Shown here: positions 1 to 12,877 of the stretch, piece by piece | Layout of the letters: each line of letters begins with the position of its first letter | Numbering within the stretch: the first letter of the stretch is position 1 | Assembly (NCBI GenBank): GCA_943736015.1 | Contig: OX031061.1 | Location: 59,340,192-59,404,191 of the forward strand | DNA length: 64,000 bases | Origin: Tridacna crocea | Taxonomy: Eukaryota > Mollusca > Bivalvia > Cardiida > Cardiidae | Reading direction: 5' to 3' | Made by a program: the position numbers and the translations under genes | The notes under the pieces: model-generated | Seen by the model: only the letters and a program-made list of their open reading frames with translations | The model's database searches: none | What the model was told of the DNA's origin: nothing

Positions 1-59
1 TCAAGCAGCCTATTTCTTCAAGTCCTTCATCTATTTATCCGTTACTTTATCTTATTATT

Positions 60-1722
60 ATCCCCCACCGTAGGCGGAGGGATATAGTTTTAGCGTTGTC
101 CGTCCGTCGGTCCTTCCGTCCGTCCGTCCGTCCGTCCGTGTGTCCGTCCCGGCAAATATCTCCAATACCATTGGACGGAATTTCGTGAAACTTTATACAC
201 ATGTACAATGACCCATTCTCCCGAGACTCTTTTTTGTTTTTTTTGATTCGATGCAAAATGGCGGACTGAGAGCGATTTTAAGTTTCACTTAAGTAACACT
301 TTTGATGTTTTGAGTCTTATCTTCAAAACTATACAAAGTTTTTACATTGAACTTGTCACATCTGTCAACCTCTATTAGGAAATGGAGGAAAAGAAGTTTC
401 ACCTACATTGACCGTGCAACACCACAATTATTTGCCCTTGTTTTTGTAATAAGGTGTCATGGAAAAAGGGGGTTTCATATTATATTTCATTCCATTTCTT
501 GTGAAGGCAACTCCTTCCACATTTCTTGACGGAATTGAATAGAATTTTGACAGAATATATCTTGTCATGTGACCTATTGCATATTGTCAACATTTTGCGA
601 TTTGTAGCTGCGTCATCAAAAAAGGGGGCTTGTTTTATTTCATTTTATTTCTTGTGAATGCAACTCGTCCAATATTTCTTGACAGAATTTAAGAAAAAAT
701 CACAAAATGTTTCTCATCATCTGACCTATCGCATATTCTCAAGGTTTTGCGATTTGTAGCTGCGTCATGAAAAAAGGGGGCTTCATGTTTTATTTCATTC
801 TATTTCTTGTAAAGGCAACTCCTCCCACATTTCTTGGTATTTTCACATTATCATGTGACCTAACACAACGCCTCCCATATTTCTTGGCAGATTTGGATGG
901 AATTTTCACATGATCATGTGACCTACGGCATATTGTCAAGGTTTTTGGATTTGTAGCTGCATCATGGAATAAGGGTGCTTCATGTTATAATTTCATTTTT
1001 CACCAGAATCTCTTCAATTACTGGACATATCTCAATAGATTTGGATGAGATTTTCACAGGTCATGCGACCTAGCACATGTTGTCAGGGTTTTGCAATTTA
1101 TCACTGTATCATGGAAAAAGGGGACTTCGAGTTAAATTTAATTTTTTTATCAGTGTATCTTCAACTTTTGCACATATTTTCATAGAACTTCATATTTTTA
1201 TTGCTTGATTAAAGCCAGTGACCAATGTTTCAATAGTGCATTCATCATTCCATGCATCAGTCTGGTCGTAAACCTTTTAGATCACAAGTAACACTAAATA
1301 TCCATTCACCTACCCAGGCAGGTGCTACAAATTTCAACACTTTAGTCTCTAGCTACCTGCTTGAAATGGCAGCAGTGTGGCGGCTTATATTGTGAGAGGG
1401 ATATCTTCTAAAGTCCTTGACAAAAATTGATGAAACTTCATGCAAGTTTTCCATTGGGTAGTCCGTTGATATATTTTTTCTACACATATATGAAATCCTG
1501 AAACGGGTACTTAATGTATAATCCTGTTATGGACCTCTTTTATATTTTTTTATGTAATGAAATCCTGTGCCATGGAACAAGGGAGCTTAATGTATAAATT
1601 CATCATGGACCAATAACAAAAATGCCGCATGTACATGCAAAACACAATACGTCTTATACGTTTGTATAAAAAAAGGTCTTTTTCGGCGGGGGATATCATT
1701 TCAACGAAATTGCTTGTTTAAT
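60..1722 (+). repeat. Tandem-core non-autonomous element, family A (long copy)
   Basis: The element opens with CCCCCACCGTAGGCGGAGGG, followed by a GTCC/GTCCG microsatellite near 98-147. It closes with GGCGGGGGATATCATTTCAA and CTTGTTT near 1685-1720. Between them a unit of roughly 170 bp is repeated about five times; recurring landmarks are CTCCCACATTTCTTG, ATGTGACCTA, TTTGTAGCTGCGTCATG and AAAGGGGGCTTCATG. A copy with the same two ends but almost no core lies at 57605-57863, which defines the boundaries. The head-microsatellite-core-tail plan resembles the pearl/CvA class of bivalve repeats (established for the class; assignment here is inference). The short ORFs inside are not genes. Confidence 0.7.
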
Positions 1723-2205
1723 CTTAATGTAAAGAATAGTTTACCCTCCCTTCCACGAAAAAAAAGACTGTCCGTCTGCCTGTCTTTAACAAGCTCTAAT
1801 GTTATGCAGTTTCTAGTGTCTTGAAAAAGAATCTTATCAGATTAAGGATCTTATGTATGATAAGGGTATAGAGAAACTTAAGATAGTTGCATCACTTGCT
1901 TCGATGTTACAGACATCATTTTTAAACGGCATTAACAGGTATTTTTGGGAATGGTTTCCATCCTGTGTCGAAGACAGAAATCATCCTTTGAGCTACATGT
2001 GCTTTGTGGTCTGCAGATGCTTTCAGTTTGGTCAAGTCCAAAATGTTACAGTATGGTTAAGTCTTTACAGGTTTATTTAACCCAGTAACAAACGACAAAA
2101 TGTAAATTAAAAGAAAAAGAACGAATTCTCAGAATCTTGATTTTTAAAGATTGGTTGAAATAGTAGGAAAAGTTGAAAATGCTTGTTACCCGTCTATTTT
2201 TTGTT

Positions 2206-2232
2206 ATTGTTGTTGTTGTTGTTGTTGTTGTT
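2206..2232. repeat. (TTG)n microsatellite
   Basis: A run of TTG units about nine long, in non-coding sequence. Confidence 0.9.
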
Positions 2233-2264
2233 TTTGCTCTTTTGCTTTTCAATTATTTTCCTGG

Positions 2265-2515
2265 AATTGACCAATTTTTCACCTATCATTGATGACCTAG
2301 TCACAGCGACAGCATTCATTCCTCTCCCACCGCTGACCACTGTCCGATGATGGTTATGTTGGAAAGCAGCCTGTGGCTTGGAAAGAGAATTGTGTGGAGT
2401 AATGGTAAAAGAGACTCCAGGAAAGTATGAATAGGTGCATTGGCCGCCGCGTTATAACTTAAATAATGTCGAAAACGGCGCAAAGCACCCTACAATCAAT
2501 CAATTGATCATACAA
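2265..2515 (+). repeat. SINE-like element, 3' part
   Basis: The stretch shares landmarks with copies at 17600-17825 and 32567-32880: an ATTCATTCCTCTC block, CAGTGGCTTGGAAAGA-like text, CTCCAGGAAAGTATG, GGCCGCCG and a tail ending in CAATCAATCAATTG. The other copies have a tRNA-like head with a B-box; here the head is missing or decayed. Antisense relatives occur at 30948-31203, 58384-58553 and 59520-59695. Confidence 0.6.
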
Positions 2516-4599
2516 TTTTCCTACATTTTCTAAAAGACTCATCCTTAGGGTCGTTAAAGTTCGGGACTGTGTGAAAAAGGGTTAATATGCTTAGGGCCAT
2601 TGTCAGTCAGAAACAAAGAAGAAAAAAACAACACTTTTTTACATATACATGTTTGTTTCTTGTCTTCTGCGTGTCCTTTTGGCTATGGAAAAATGTAATG
2701 GAACCAGAGAGTTATTTTGAAATAAACATGCAGATGTTATCTATCCATATGTAGACTGCATGCTCTGTGGAAAATAATAACAACAAAGAAAAGGCTGGTA
2801 ACAAACAATTTAAACCTTTTCTACAATGGTTACCACCCTTTAAAGATATTATTTGAGAAGGCTTTTTTTTTCATTTACATTTTTGTCGTTTTGTACAAGG
2901 TAAAATAGACCTTTCAACACTTTACTAAACGGTAATATTTTGGAGTCGACCAATGAAAGCACCGGAAGACCACAGAATAATTGTAGCTAAAAGGAGGGTT
3001 ACTGTCTGTCATGGAATGGAAGACAATCCGGAATAAAGAGGAAAAGACTGGTTCATGCCATTTTATACATAGTGTCTCTAACATTGTGGCAAGCAATTCA
3101 TTTAAAGCCACTAGGCCCTGCATTACATTTGAGCCTGGTGGAGACAGGCAGGCACACAGACAGCTTTTAACTATTCATTCTATTCTTAGACAAAATGAAA
3201 AGTTTGTGAAACGGATAAGCGGTTGTATGAATATAGGAATTACTTGAAGGGACAAGCTGCTTGAGGAAGATTTTATATATTCGTTATGACATAAAGTGTA
3301 TTGTTCATTTTTTCTTTTGATACTTAACAGTTAGCTGCCCTGGTTAACTTTTAAAACACGTGAATAAAACACTTTTAAGTTGCATTTTTGAACCAGAGTT
3401 TTCTTATTAAGTATTAGTTTGGTTTCAGAGATTGGCGAGTGTATGTAACGTTTTCTAAATAGTCCTTTAATTAAATCAATATGCTACAAGGGGAATAAAG
3501 ACAACTAAAAATACAGTGAAAACTTATTTATTCTTAAAACACTGTTGAAATATCGCTGTCTTCTTTTCAAACGGTTAACCTGTAGGGAAGTTTTGTAAAT
3601 TGTGAATAAACCCCGCATTTCTAGCATAATTGCAGGCCCTAAAATTGGCAAAAAGTTGAGCTGCACAAGCGGCGTGTGCCCTTTTCCCTTGACAAATGGG
3701 ACCCCGCCCATCCCGACCCCCAAGAGGAGAGAGAGAATCCAAACAATATCGAGAAATAAGCTTTGCCATTTCAATACTGTGCTTCTACTTGTACTTTCTT
3801 TTCCTGTGACTGACTGAAATGATATTGACACAAAGGGCAGGGCGATGGCTTAGAACAATTGACGTTATTTTTATAGACAAATTAGAATATGATCAGGATG
3901 CACAGAATGTTCCATCTGATCTTGGGTCTCCAAAGTCCGATATCATGTTAGCTGTAGCTTTAAATGCTGTCATAGACTTTTCGATCATAAGCTTGAACTG
4001 TCCACGGATATATAAATTGCCTATACATATTCTGTTGGTAAATGTATTTTTGTCAGGTACACGACATAGGAGTTCAAGGAGTTTTAAAGTTAAATTACAG
4101 GCATGTCAAAGAACCATTCTACTTTATGAATCAGCCAGTTTTCCAACGACAGTGATCCATATAATACAACTTGTCTGGTCCAATGCAATCACGAAGATGT
4201 ATCATACCCCCATCTCCCAGAGAGGAGCTCTTACATAATTTCCGCGATTTCGTATATCCACACTTTTGACATTTTGGCATACTTCGCGTGATCCGGTGTT
4301 CACTTCAGATGTTGGTATGAAAACAGCCGAGTTGAGACGAATAGACTTTTGACATGCCAGTCCTATTACAGTTCATCCGAAAGAGGTTTCTTTATCCACA
4401 CACACTCCCTAGATTTGATGATCCTGAGGAAAAAAAATGCTTTTTGAAAACACTGTCGAAAAAGGAGAAAATGCTGCAACCAGCATTTTCTCTTTTTCCA
4501 CAATGTTTCATACGTACTTAAGGACAAATATCATCCTTCCCCCACCCCCCTCACGCACACACATCTTTGAATTGTTGTCTTTGCTAGCAAATTATTAGC
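2516..4599. other. No supported gene
   Basis: AT-rich sequence. The open frames at 3505-3831 (-) and 3819-4238 (+) show no recognisable domain, no splice context and no conserved motif. A degraded hairpin of the TTAA family (core GAGAAAATGCTG) lies near 4450-4510. Confidence 0.5.
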
Positions 4600-5130
4600 T
4601 TTACTGGCTGAAAGCCTGCGGAGCTCATGTTATGGCGTGGTTTCCGTCGTCCATCCGCCCGTCCGTCTGTCTGTCAGTACGTCCGTCCGTTAGTCCTTTT
4701 CTTGTTAATGAGATAAAGTCTGCATTTGAGATCAGATTTTTGAGATCAAACTTACAGTTTTTTTTTTGCACCAATAGCTTAAGCCTTAAGTTGAAAATTT
4801 CCATTTTTTCGTTTACGCGATAAAGTCTGCATAATATGTGGTCAGATTTCCATGAAATTTCACAGTTTCTTTATTATATTCCCGCAAAACGAATGTTTTC
4901 GGGAGTATACTGGAATCAACCTGACTGTCCTTTGTCCGTCCATCAGCCTTACTGTCCTTTGTCCGTCCGTTCGTGTGCCCGTCCGTCCGTGTGTCCGTCT
5001 GTGTACAATATACTATTAATTTTGTGTCGCAAACGTCTCCTACAGTCTTCCTTGGATTGTATTGAACTTTTGCACATAATTACATTGAAGATTTGCAAGA
5101 CGCAATTTTCAAGTGTCAACTCTTCCTGAT
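4600..5130 (+). repeat. Two partial tandem-core element heads
   Basis: Two successive heads rich in CCGTCCGT and CTGTCTGT occur at about 4640-4700 and 4920-5000. Each is followed by text of the type AATTTCACAGTTT and TTGAACTTTTGCACATAAT that is typical of the core units. No full core array follows either head. Confidence 0.5.
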
Positions 5131-6039
5131 TGAGGAAATATCTCCTCTTGAACGTGACACTTTTTTCTGACAAAGCGCTGGCTGGGGTAAGTCACATTCA
5201 GTGACAGCTATAGTCTTATCAATAGCTTCAACCCTATTGAATCTGAGAGAAATAAAATAATTTTTCAACATCGTCTTTGAAATTTGTTAGGATTGTTTAA
5301 TACAAAACGTACTGAAACCGTATCAAATTTGGCAGGATTCCAAACAATTTCTTAAGAGAAAATGCATGTCTTTTGTTTTTTTCACTGATTGTTCAATTCA
5401 CTATGCCTACTTACGGTGTTTTAGTGGGTTCAGGCCTAGATGCAAGAATACATTTGTGTGTTTTTTCTTTCTTTTTGCATAACGAGTTCATAGTGTTTGC
5501 TAGCGGAAAAGGAAATTCAATGCCAGTAGAACGATTTTAGGCCATCACGGGCTTCCAGTTTCATTATGGATGGGCAAGTCTAAAACTGTTCAATATTGGT
5601 AAAGGGTATGGCCAGGGAAAAGAAGACTACAACATTTATCAGTCTTTAACTCCCTTTTGTCTTTTGGTTCATTTGATTTAATACTTTACTGGATAAAAAA
5701 GATTTAGAACGGTGAAATAGAAAAAAAAAAATCAATATTTTCCAAGACGCCAGATTAGATGCGGCTGAAATGTAAAAATGTTATTTTAAAAGGGAATAAA
5801 ACAATGTGGGAAAAGGAGAAAATGTTATTTACCCGATTTTTTTTCCTTTTCCTACAATGTTTTCCAAAACCCTTTATTCTTATTGTCATTAAAATTCGGC
5901 ATGGTTTTGTGATGGATCAATGTCACCATAAAGAAGAAAGTATTGAAATACTGTTTGGAAACTGTGTAAAATATCAATAATCCTTATTCTGTTAATGAAT
6001 CCGAATGAGACATTCAAGCAGACAGTAGAATACATGCAC

Positions 6040-6830
6040 CAAGTTTTTCTACTCGAAGTTATTTTAGGGGACAAGACACCTCCTTGTCGGACAGTGCAGA
6101 TCAAAGATCAGACTGTACGTTATGTGCAGCCTGATCTTGATGTACATTGTCCACAAAAGATCAGTGAGTCGTGCCTAGCAGCCGCAGCGTTAATCTGGAA
6201 GCAAATTATCGGAAATGGGTTTAACATTTGTTTATCTATTTGAAACAGACTTCCTTTACAAACTTCTCCTAAATCTATATATATCTTGTCTGTCTATCTG
6301 TCTGTCTGTCTCCTATCTCAAAACGTTTTCAAAACATTTCTTCCGTAGAGTCAACAAAAGTCTGCGAGATAAGAAGTTTTTCTGTTTCTTAATTATTCTC
6401 ATTTTTGACTGAAAGGTATTAGATAAAAAAGAGACAATAGGATCAGACTGGGGCTCATAAAGACAATGATAATCCGGGCAGTGTTAAACGCCATCACTAG
6501 CGTTTTGCTGCAAAAAATGCTTCAAGGTGGGGGACAGGGAGTAAAATTCCCTTACCGTATGTACTTTGAACGCTTGGTGTTGAACAAAAGTAAAAAAGAA
6601 AACAATACATTTATCCCCTTAACATGTCCAATGAGTTAAATGAAACTTTGTAGGTTACAGTAGAATAAAAAAAAAAACTGCAATTTCAAAGTTACCTTTC
6701 AGGATAAGATACCTCTTTTTCGGACAGCGTAAGTCTAAGAGCAGACTGCACGTTCTGTGCGGTCTGATCTTGATCTAAGCTGTATGCAGAAGCGCCTATG
6801 TCGCGTTTAGCAGCCAAAGCCTTCAGAAAC
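6040..6830. repeat. Two copies of a GATCAGACTGCA/TGCAGTCTGATC palindromic repeat
   Basis: Copies at about 6060-6190 and 6700-6830 carry a near palindrome in which GATCAGACTGYAC and GTGCRGYCTGATCTTGAT face each other, flanked by CGGACAG and AGCAGCC. Further copies lie near 8690, 9530, 10230, 22010, 33545, 35540, 36110, 40180, 48000 and 51430. The ORF at 5995-6243 is only this repeat read through. Confidence 0.6.
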
Positions 6831-7078
6831 AAAACTATTATCATAAACAATAGGCATCACTGAACTTCCTTTTCCGGACATAACATTTAACTTCCGGAAG
6901 TGAAGACGTATTTTGAGCCTTGCTATGTGATTAGGAGGCTTCACGCATCTGCCAACAGTATCGACTCAGGTCAGCCTGCGCGAAATACGCAAGCTGACCT
7001 CAGTACAAACTTTTTGCTTTCGCTTAATTTTCTACGTGTGCAAGGACTAGTTTACCTCAGGATTGCACTATGTGTTAG

Positions 7079-7124
7079 AAAAAAAAAAAAAAAAAAAAAA
7101 CAACAACAACAACAACAACAAAAA
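7079..7124. repeat. Poly-A followed by (CAA)n
   Basis: About 21 A residues run into a CAA microsatellite. The frames that read through it are low complexity and not coding. Confidence 0.9.
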
Positions 7125-7523
7125 GCGGAATTTTAAAAGGGTGCATAGGCAGGCCTTTGAATTTCCATTGATCCATCACAGAATAATATTGTTTTTTTTT
7201 TTCGTGGTCTATCATTGAACACATATAAAAGCATATTGGTGCATCACCGGTATTACAAAATAGCGAAATTTTGTACACCGTTACTATAAATAGCACATTG
7301 TTGAATCCCTCTTAATTCTTTGTAGTAAGGCTTATAATTTAGATTAAAGAGGGATTCAGCAATATACTATTTATAGCAATGGTGTCCGATAACGAAGTAA
7401 ATCTTTAATCCCGTGACAGTCCAATGAAAACGTCTTTATCCCCTGATAGACCAATGGAATTTCAGAGGCCTGAGGTCAATAGTTATGTGATGTCTTCGTG
7501 GTATCATGCATTAAGGAGATACA

Positions 7524-7752
7524 TTAACCCATTACCACACAATCCCTACTTTTGACCCCCCTGTGAAAGAAGTCTTTTGAAAACACTGTGGGAAAAGGAG
7601 AAAATGCTGGTAACCAGCATTTTCTCCTTTTCCCACAGTGTTTTATACCCTTCCCAGAACAAATTTCAATTTTTCAGTCACCTTTATTTTGTCGTCTGCA
7701 AATGCTTTCAATTTGGACCAGTCTAAAATTTTCTCGTGTGGTAAAGAGTTAA
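7524..7752 (+). mobile_element. TTAA-bounded hairpin MITE, full copy
   Basis: The element is 229 bp from TTAA to TTAA. Its terminal inverted repeats are TTAACCCATTACCACAC on the left and GTGTGGTAAAGAGTTAA on the right. Near the left third is a long palindrome, GTGGGAAAAGGAGAAAATGC then TGGTAACCAGCATTTTCTCC, continuing to CTTTTCCCACA. TTAA ends are typical of piggyBac-type target sites, so non-autonomous piggyBac-like mobilisation is plausible but unproven. Confidence 0.75.
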
Positions 7753-8099
7753 GCTCCCTTTTGTCAGAGCATGGCTTATTTATAATGCAGCCTTCACTGT
7801 CTGTTTGCTTGGCTCTTTACCCGATCACAGCAAAAATTCGAATTCCATGTTTCCAAATTTAAAGCCTTCGCACGCTATTTCCGTTTACTCTTTACCAAAC
7901 GACAAAATCTCAGAGATGTCCGAATCGAAAGTATATGCAGACGACAGTTTTGCCTCTCATTCAACCGATTGAAATTTGTTTTGGAAAGGGAAGAAAACTA
8001 TTTGTATGTGGATACAAAGAGAAAATGCCTTTTTCTTCCGGGTCGTTAGTGTGGTGAAGCATTAAATGATGCTAAAGTGATAGGCGTTTCCTTTGAAAA

Positions 8100-10500
8100 T
8101 GAAGACAACAATGTGGGTAAATGAGAAAATGCTGCTTAATTTACCATCATTTTCTCATTTTCCCACAATGGTTTGAAGGATATTTTCCCTCTGAGCGTCG
8201 ATGAAGATATGGATTGTGGAGTAAAGGATTTCTCATTACCAAACAATCCAGAGTTTTAAGGACACTGAAGCGGATGTCTTTTTTCTTCATTTTTCTACAT
8301 TTTTTTTACCCTATCAAAGACATATACCGTCATTTGAGCAACATTTTAACTATAAACTGCAAATTCGGAGAAGTCCAACGTTTGGCAACAAAATTTGAGT
8401 CTCGTTCAATTTGAAAGCATTCGCAAACAGCGTAGAAAAAGTGGCTGTTTTACTTAACGTAGCTTTAATGACATAATTTTTACTTTTAATGCTAGAAAAT
8501 ATTTCAGAAAAAGGAGAAAATTCTGGTTACAAGCATTTCCTCCTTTTTTGTCAAGTTATCCAAAAACTCCTTTCCACAGTGTTCTTAAAATAAGGCATTG
8601 TTTGGAACAGCTCATGAATACATGGAAAGGATTTTTACCAAAGACCCCAAATTTCTGTATTTCGTTGGGAGGAAAAATCTAATGGTATCGGGCAGTGTAG
8701 ATCCAAGATCTGTACAGCTTGATCCTCATCTTCAATTTTCTCAACCTCGTGTTTAACGGCGATTTACATCTAAATTCTTAAACACCATATCAGTCATAAC
8801 TACTAACTTATTCGTGCCTTCAGTGGGTTACAGTAGTACTTGGCCAAAGCTCTGTGCAGTGTTTTTAGCAAAGGAAACTCTCACGTGAACAGCGATGCAG
8901 ACTTATGAGACTTTCATTATTTGAAAATAAATAATTATTTCTTTTTCTCGAAAAAGGATTTCGTAATAAACATTTTTTATCGAATAAGTATATCGTTATG
9001 AAGAAAAGGAAAGTGTGTAACTCGTGACCCCTAGTGTGCTCCGAAAACAAAGAGGTTTTTTTTCCCATTTTTATGGGATAGTTGTGCTTTCCGTAATTAG
9101 TAATGTTAACAGCTTGTGGCATAGAAGATCAACCTCGCTGTATTTCGTCTACCAGAAACAAGTCTAAATAAAACGCGTTTAGGGAAGTATCACTTCATCC
9201 TCGGATACCCCTGAGTCTCCCTATTTGCTACGCTACATCGACCCCTGGGACAATTAATTGAATTTCCCTCGCTTTACCGCTGGCCGAATGCTGGCTTTTC
9301 GTTGGTTCCATCATCATTTTGTGATGGGCGAGTGGACTCTACGCTATGACGTTTCGTATCGATTTTCGGCGGATGATTCAAAGTTTTATTAGTCAATTGT
9401 CCCAGGGGTCGATGTAGCGTAGCAAATAGGGAGACCCCGGGGTATCCGAGGATGGTATCACTTCACCGGCATGATTTAATATAAATTTGAAAGCAGGATC
9501 TTACAAGTGAAAGGAAAAGTGGGTGACCCTTAGACTGCACAGAACAGCTTCCTCATCTGTACGCAGTTCGATCAAGATCATACAGTACTATACAAAAACT
9601 GCAGCAAAATCCGCAGCCTGATTATCAGTCTACATGGTCTGATACTTTTGTAATTAATATTGACCTCAAAACAGCTGAGGTTACGATATACCAGACCTTT
9701 TCACTATATAACAATGACGTTAAGTCTTTCTTGAGATGGATAAACACTATAAACATAAAGTCTTCACCACACGATCCCGTGTTCTCGTGATTCCTTTCGA
9801 ATACATCGCAGGGAAAGAATACCCTGGTGATCAGCGTTTCTTCCTTTATCCACAATGTTTTCCACCCCTATAAATCTTTACCAAACAGCGAAATTATGGA
9901 CTGGTCCAAACTAAAAACATTTGCAGGAACAAAATAAACATGACTCAAGAAAACAAGATGTCGATGCATGGGTAGAAAACATTGTACAACAAGGTGAAAA
10001 CATTGGTAACAGACATTTTCCCTTTTCCCACAATGTCTTCTTTCTAAGCGTCATCAAAAGTCCGGATTGCATGGTACATACTTAGGTTCTTTTGGTCCAT
10101 AGATTCGCTTTGGTGTTTCTATATCTCGTCAATTTTTCTAAATATCTCATCAATTTTCATGAAATTCTACAGCATCAGCAGAGACTATTTGGGCCTAGTG
10201 TAGAACCAGTCAGCGGGAGAACATGTTTCTCTGCAGTCTGATCTTGATCTATGCCGTCTACAAAAGTTATCCGTGATGTATAAAGTGTTAGCAGAGGGGT
10301 TCAAATGAAACTGCACAACCTTACCTTTTCGTTACAAAGCCTGAAATTTTGACATGTCCAAGGCAATAACATTTGTATATGGTAGATTTAGTATGGCTTA
10401 AATAATGGTATTTAATTTTGGAAGGGTAGAAAACATTGTGGGAAGAAAAGAAAATGCTGGTTGCCAGCATTTTCTCCTATTTCCACAATGTTTTAAAGAC
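8100..10500. repeat. Cluster of decayed hairpin-MITE fragments
   Basis: Partial copies of the GAGAAAATGCTG/CAGCATTTTCTC hairpin lie near 8110-8170, 8500-8560, 9790-9860, 9980-10040 and 10435-10495. They are mixed with GATCAGACTGCA-type repeats near 8690-8760, 9530-9620 and 10200-10280. No gene is supported. Confidence 0.55.
9196..9454. mobile_element. 259 bp TIR element with 9 bp target duplication
   Basis: The ends are inverted repeats of about 60 bp: CATCCTCGGATACCCCTGAG on the left matches the complement of the right end, which finishes GGGGTATCCGAGGATG. The repeats continue through TAGCGTAGC, TCGATGT and CCCAGGGGTCG. The 9 bp GTATCACTT stands directly outside both ends (9187-9195 and 9455-9463), which fits a target-site duplication. 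Long TIRs with 9 bp duplications are characteristic of Mutator-like elements; with no transposase present this placement is inference. Confidence 0.7.
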
Positions 10501-11908
10501 CCTTTTCACACGGGCTGTTACAATACGGGATCACGTAGAAATGGGTAAAGAGTTTATCAACATCCTTTCCTGTTAACACTTCATTCATTTACGGATGTAA
10601 CTAACAGTAATATAGACACCGTCTTTAGTAAATAAATGGATACATCAAAATAGCTTTTTTGAACTATTATAGAACGGACTTTTTAAATGTTGTGAAAAAA
10701 TGAAAGTGTGGAATCATTTTCTGTGTAGTTGTATATTGTGCTGATTTCTCCACAGGTCTTCTTGGTAAATATTTTTTTTCTTTTCTAACCCTCCCAGCGC
10801 AACAGACGAAAACCGGGGGCATTTTACAGACGTGATAGATTGAGATCAGACAACATAGAACGTGTAATTTGGTCTTGGATTTATAACTTTTTTGTCAAGC
10901 CTATCAGAATTAAGATTTAAACATTTTTATTTTACATCGATTGAGAAACATGTTCATAGAACTTATACTTATCTCTCTCGACTCTCTTTCCTGGGAACTA
11001 CTGGGAACTGCTAGCGTCGAATGTTTGGACAAATTAAAAATCCCGAAGTTGACAACACTCCCAAGTATCGAACTTTAGGACCTCGTGTTCTACCTCACAA
11101 CCACAGGCACCCAAAATTTAAATTAATCATGAGTTTTAGAGAGTTTGTTTAGGGGTCAAAATAGGTCGAGTCTTAGAGGTGGGGGGGGGTGGCTGAAATA
11201 GTGAAAAGGCAGATATTTATATTTTTTCATCACAAGAAGAAAGTTTCGGTTTATATGTATATATTCTGAAAGCTCCTGATCTACTTAATTCGAAGTTAAC
11301 ATTGAATACCTTTATTAAGACATTTTTACACACTGATTTTTATAGAAAAACATAAAATGGTAACATACCTGACAGTTCCAAAGCTGAAAGCAGATAACGT
11401 TTTGTACACAAAAGCTTGTGGATAATACATTTTATATTGTGGACTTAATATATTTAAGGAAACAAGACACAACCAAACACCACACCCTGGTTAAAAAACA
11501 TACGGCCCTTGCCACTGCAGTTTTGACCGTTTTTCATGTGAAACTATATTTTGAAATTCTCAAATACATGTATAAGCTTGTATGGTTCCACTTTGAAATA
11601 TTGACGACAAACCTCATTTAATCAAATTAAGTAAAGTGTTAATCAAGCACCATTTTCAACTTAGTTTAGCATGTAAAAGAAGGGGGTGTTTCAGACATTA
11701 TATTTGCTAAATAGATGTTTCACAATTTAACCAGTAACTTTTATTCACCCCATTCTGTATCAAACGAAGCTATTCAGATTTTATAAACTTCTCTTAATTA
11801 AAAAAGAATGGTATTTATCACTAAAGTGACAGTCGATCACCTGTAAAAAAAGACAAAAGTAAAAGATAAATACTGTATTTTGAATGGTATTTCCTCAAAA
11901 AGCTCCCT
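10501..11908. other. No supported gene
   Basis: AT-rich sequence with one GATCAGACTGCA-type relict near 10840-10890. The ORF at 11418-11621 has no recognisable domain. If the receptor gene has a signal-peptide exon it may lie here or further left; none was identified. Confidence 0.5.
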
Positions 11909-12134
11909 TAAGGATAGTGCACACTAATGGGATCGTGTACTATTCGTGTAACATCACATTTCATCACCAAAATCGTACGAATTCCGCCAACACTCGGGTA
12001 ATCCGTAGTCAAGAAGGGGACCAACCTTTGTCGGCCGATCGATTACGGATAACCCGAGTCTTAGCCGAATCTTTACGTTTTTTTTTTTTTCTGGTGATGT
12101 TACCTGTCTACCATTAGGGTTCCTTATCCTTACC
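11909..12134. mobile_element. Imperfect terminal-inverted-repeat MITE
   Basis: TAAGGATAGTGCACACTAATGG at the left pairs imperfectly with CCATTAGGGTTCCTTATCC at the right. Inside, ACTCGGGTAATCCGTA pairs with TACGGATAACCCGAGT, and AACATCAC pairs with GTGATGTT. The ORF at 11884-12117 lies almost wholly in this structure and is therefore not a gene. Confidence 0.6.
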
Positions 12135-12200
12135 GCATATCCTAGCTTTCGAGCAAAGATTTCTCAAATATTTACGAGACTGTCAAATGACCAATAATAG

Positions 12201-12326
12201 GCATGGACTCGTATGAAGATCGGTGCGATCACTTCGAATTTGACACGATAAAAATAATAACCGACTGCAAAACGACCATGCCGTTATTTAACGCAAAAAA
12301 ATTGGAACTTGTTACCGAATGTAACG
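12201..12326 (+). CDS. Possible additional Ig-like exon (uncertain)
   Basis: A cysteine-rich open frame begins after an AG at 12199-12200 in phase 1, the phase used by all confirmed ectodomain exons, and runs to a stop at 12395. The frame contains RCDHF, TDCKT, VTECNGT, VFCDV and ERCMTLF. The last block resembles the end of the next exon, EECTSIWIE. The only phase 1 GT that would not create a stop at the next junction is at 12327, giving the end used here. Against it: the acceptor has almost no pyrimidine tract and the donor is weak. It may be a decayed duplicate of the next domain exon, or the open frame may be chance. Confidence 0.3.
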
Positions 12327-12877
12327 GTACAGACACTGTTTTTTGTGATGTCAAAGAAAGATGTATGACGTTGTTTATGTCGGTGCTTCACTAAAAGTTG
12401 TGATTTACGGCATATAAATAAATATGCCCCTTTAAGGAAGCCCGTGAGAGGTTTCTCATTCACACTTAGTAAAGTTACCTTTCAGTATTACCATGCTCCT
12501 TTTGATTAAAAGAGACTTTATGTATTTGCAAAAAGCACCGACATATGTCAGCCTGCACAGTCCGCGCAGGCGAACATGGATCGAAACTTTTTTCTATCTG
12601 TATTTATTTGTATGTCAAAGGACTATATTACTTCATGTTTCCGTCAATCGATGGAGATTACTTTATACATTTTGCTTATTTAAAAGAGGTAGTCATTAAT
12701 GCAAGGTTTGCTGGATCAAGCCTTTCTTCATGTGAAACTGTATTGCGTTATAAAGTCATTAGAAGACATTTACTTCAAAATCTCTTTCTCATAGATGTTT
12801 CATGGTGCTAACTTTTAATAGTTTGACCATTTCGATAACTTCTGCACATTTTCATGCTTGTTTAATGTCTCTTTCAG

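Noticed and set aside
3505..3831. 108-codon minus-strand ORF
   Set aside because: Composition-driven frame without domain or supporting context.
3819..4238. 139-codon plus-strand ORF
   Set aside because: No recognisable domain, no splice context, no conserved motif; overlaps sequence open on the other strand as well.
11884..12117. 77-codon plus-strand ORF before the receptor exons
   Set aside because: Lies almost wholly within an inverted-repeat MITE.
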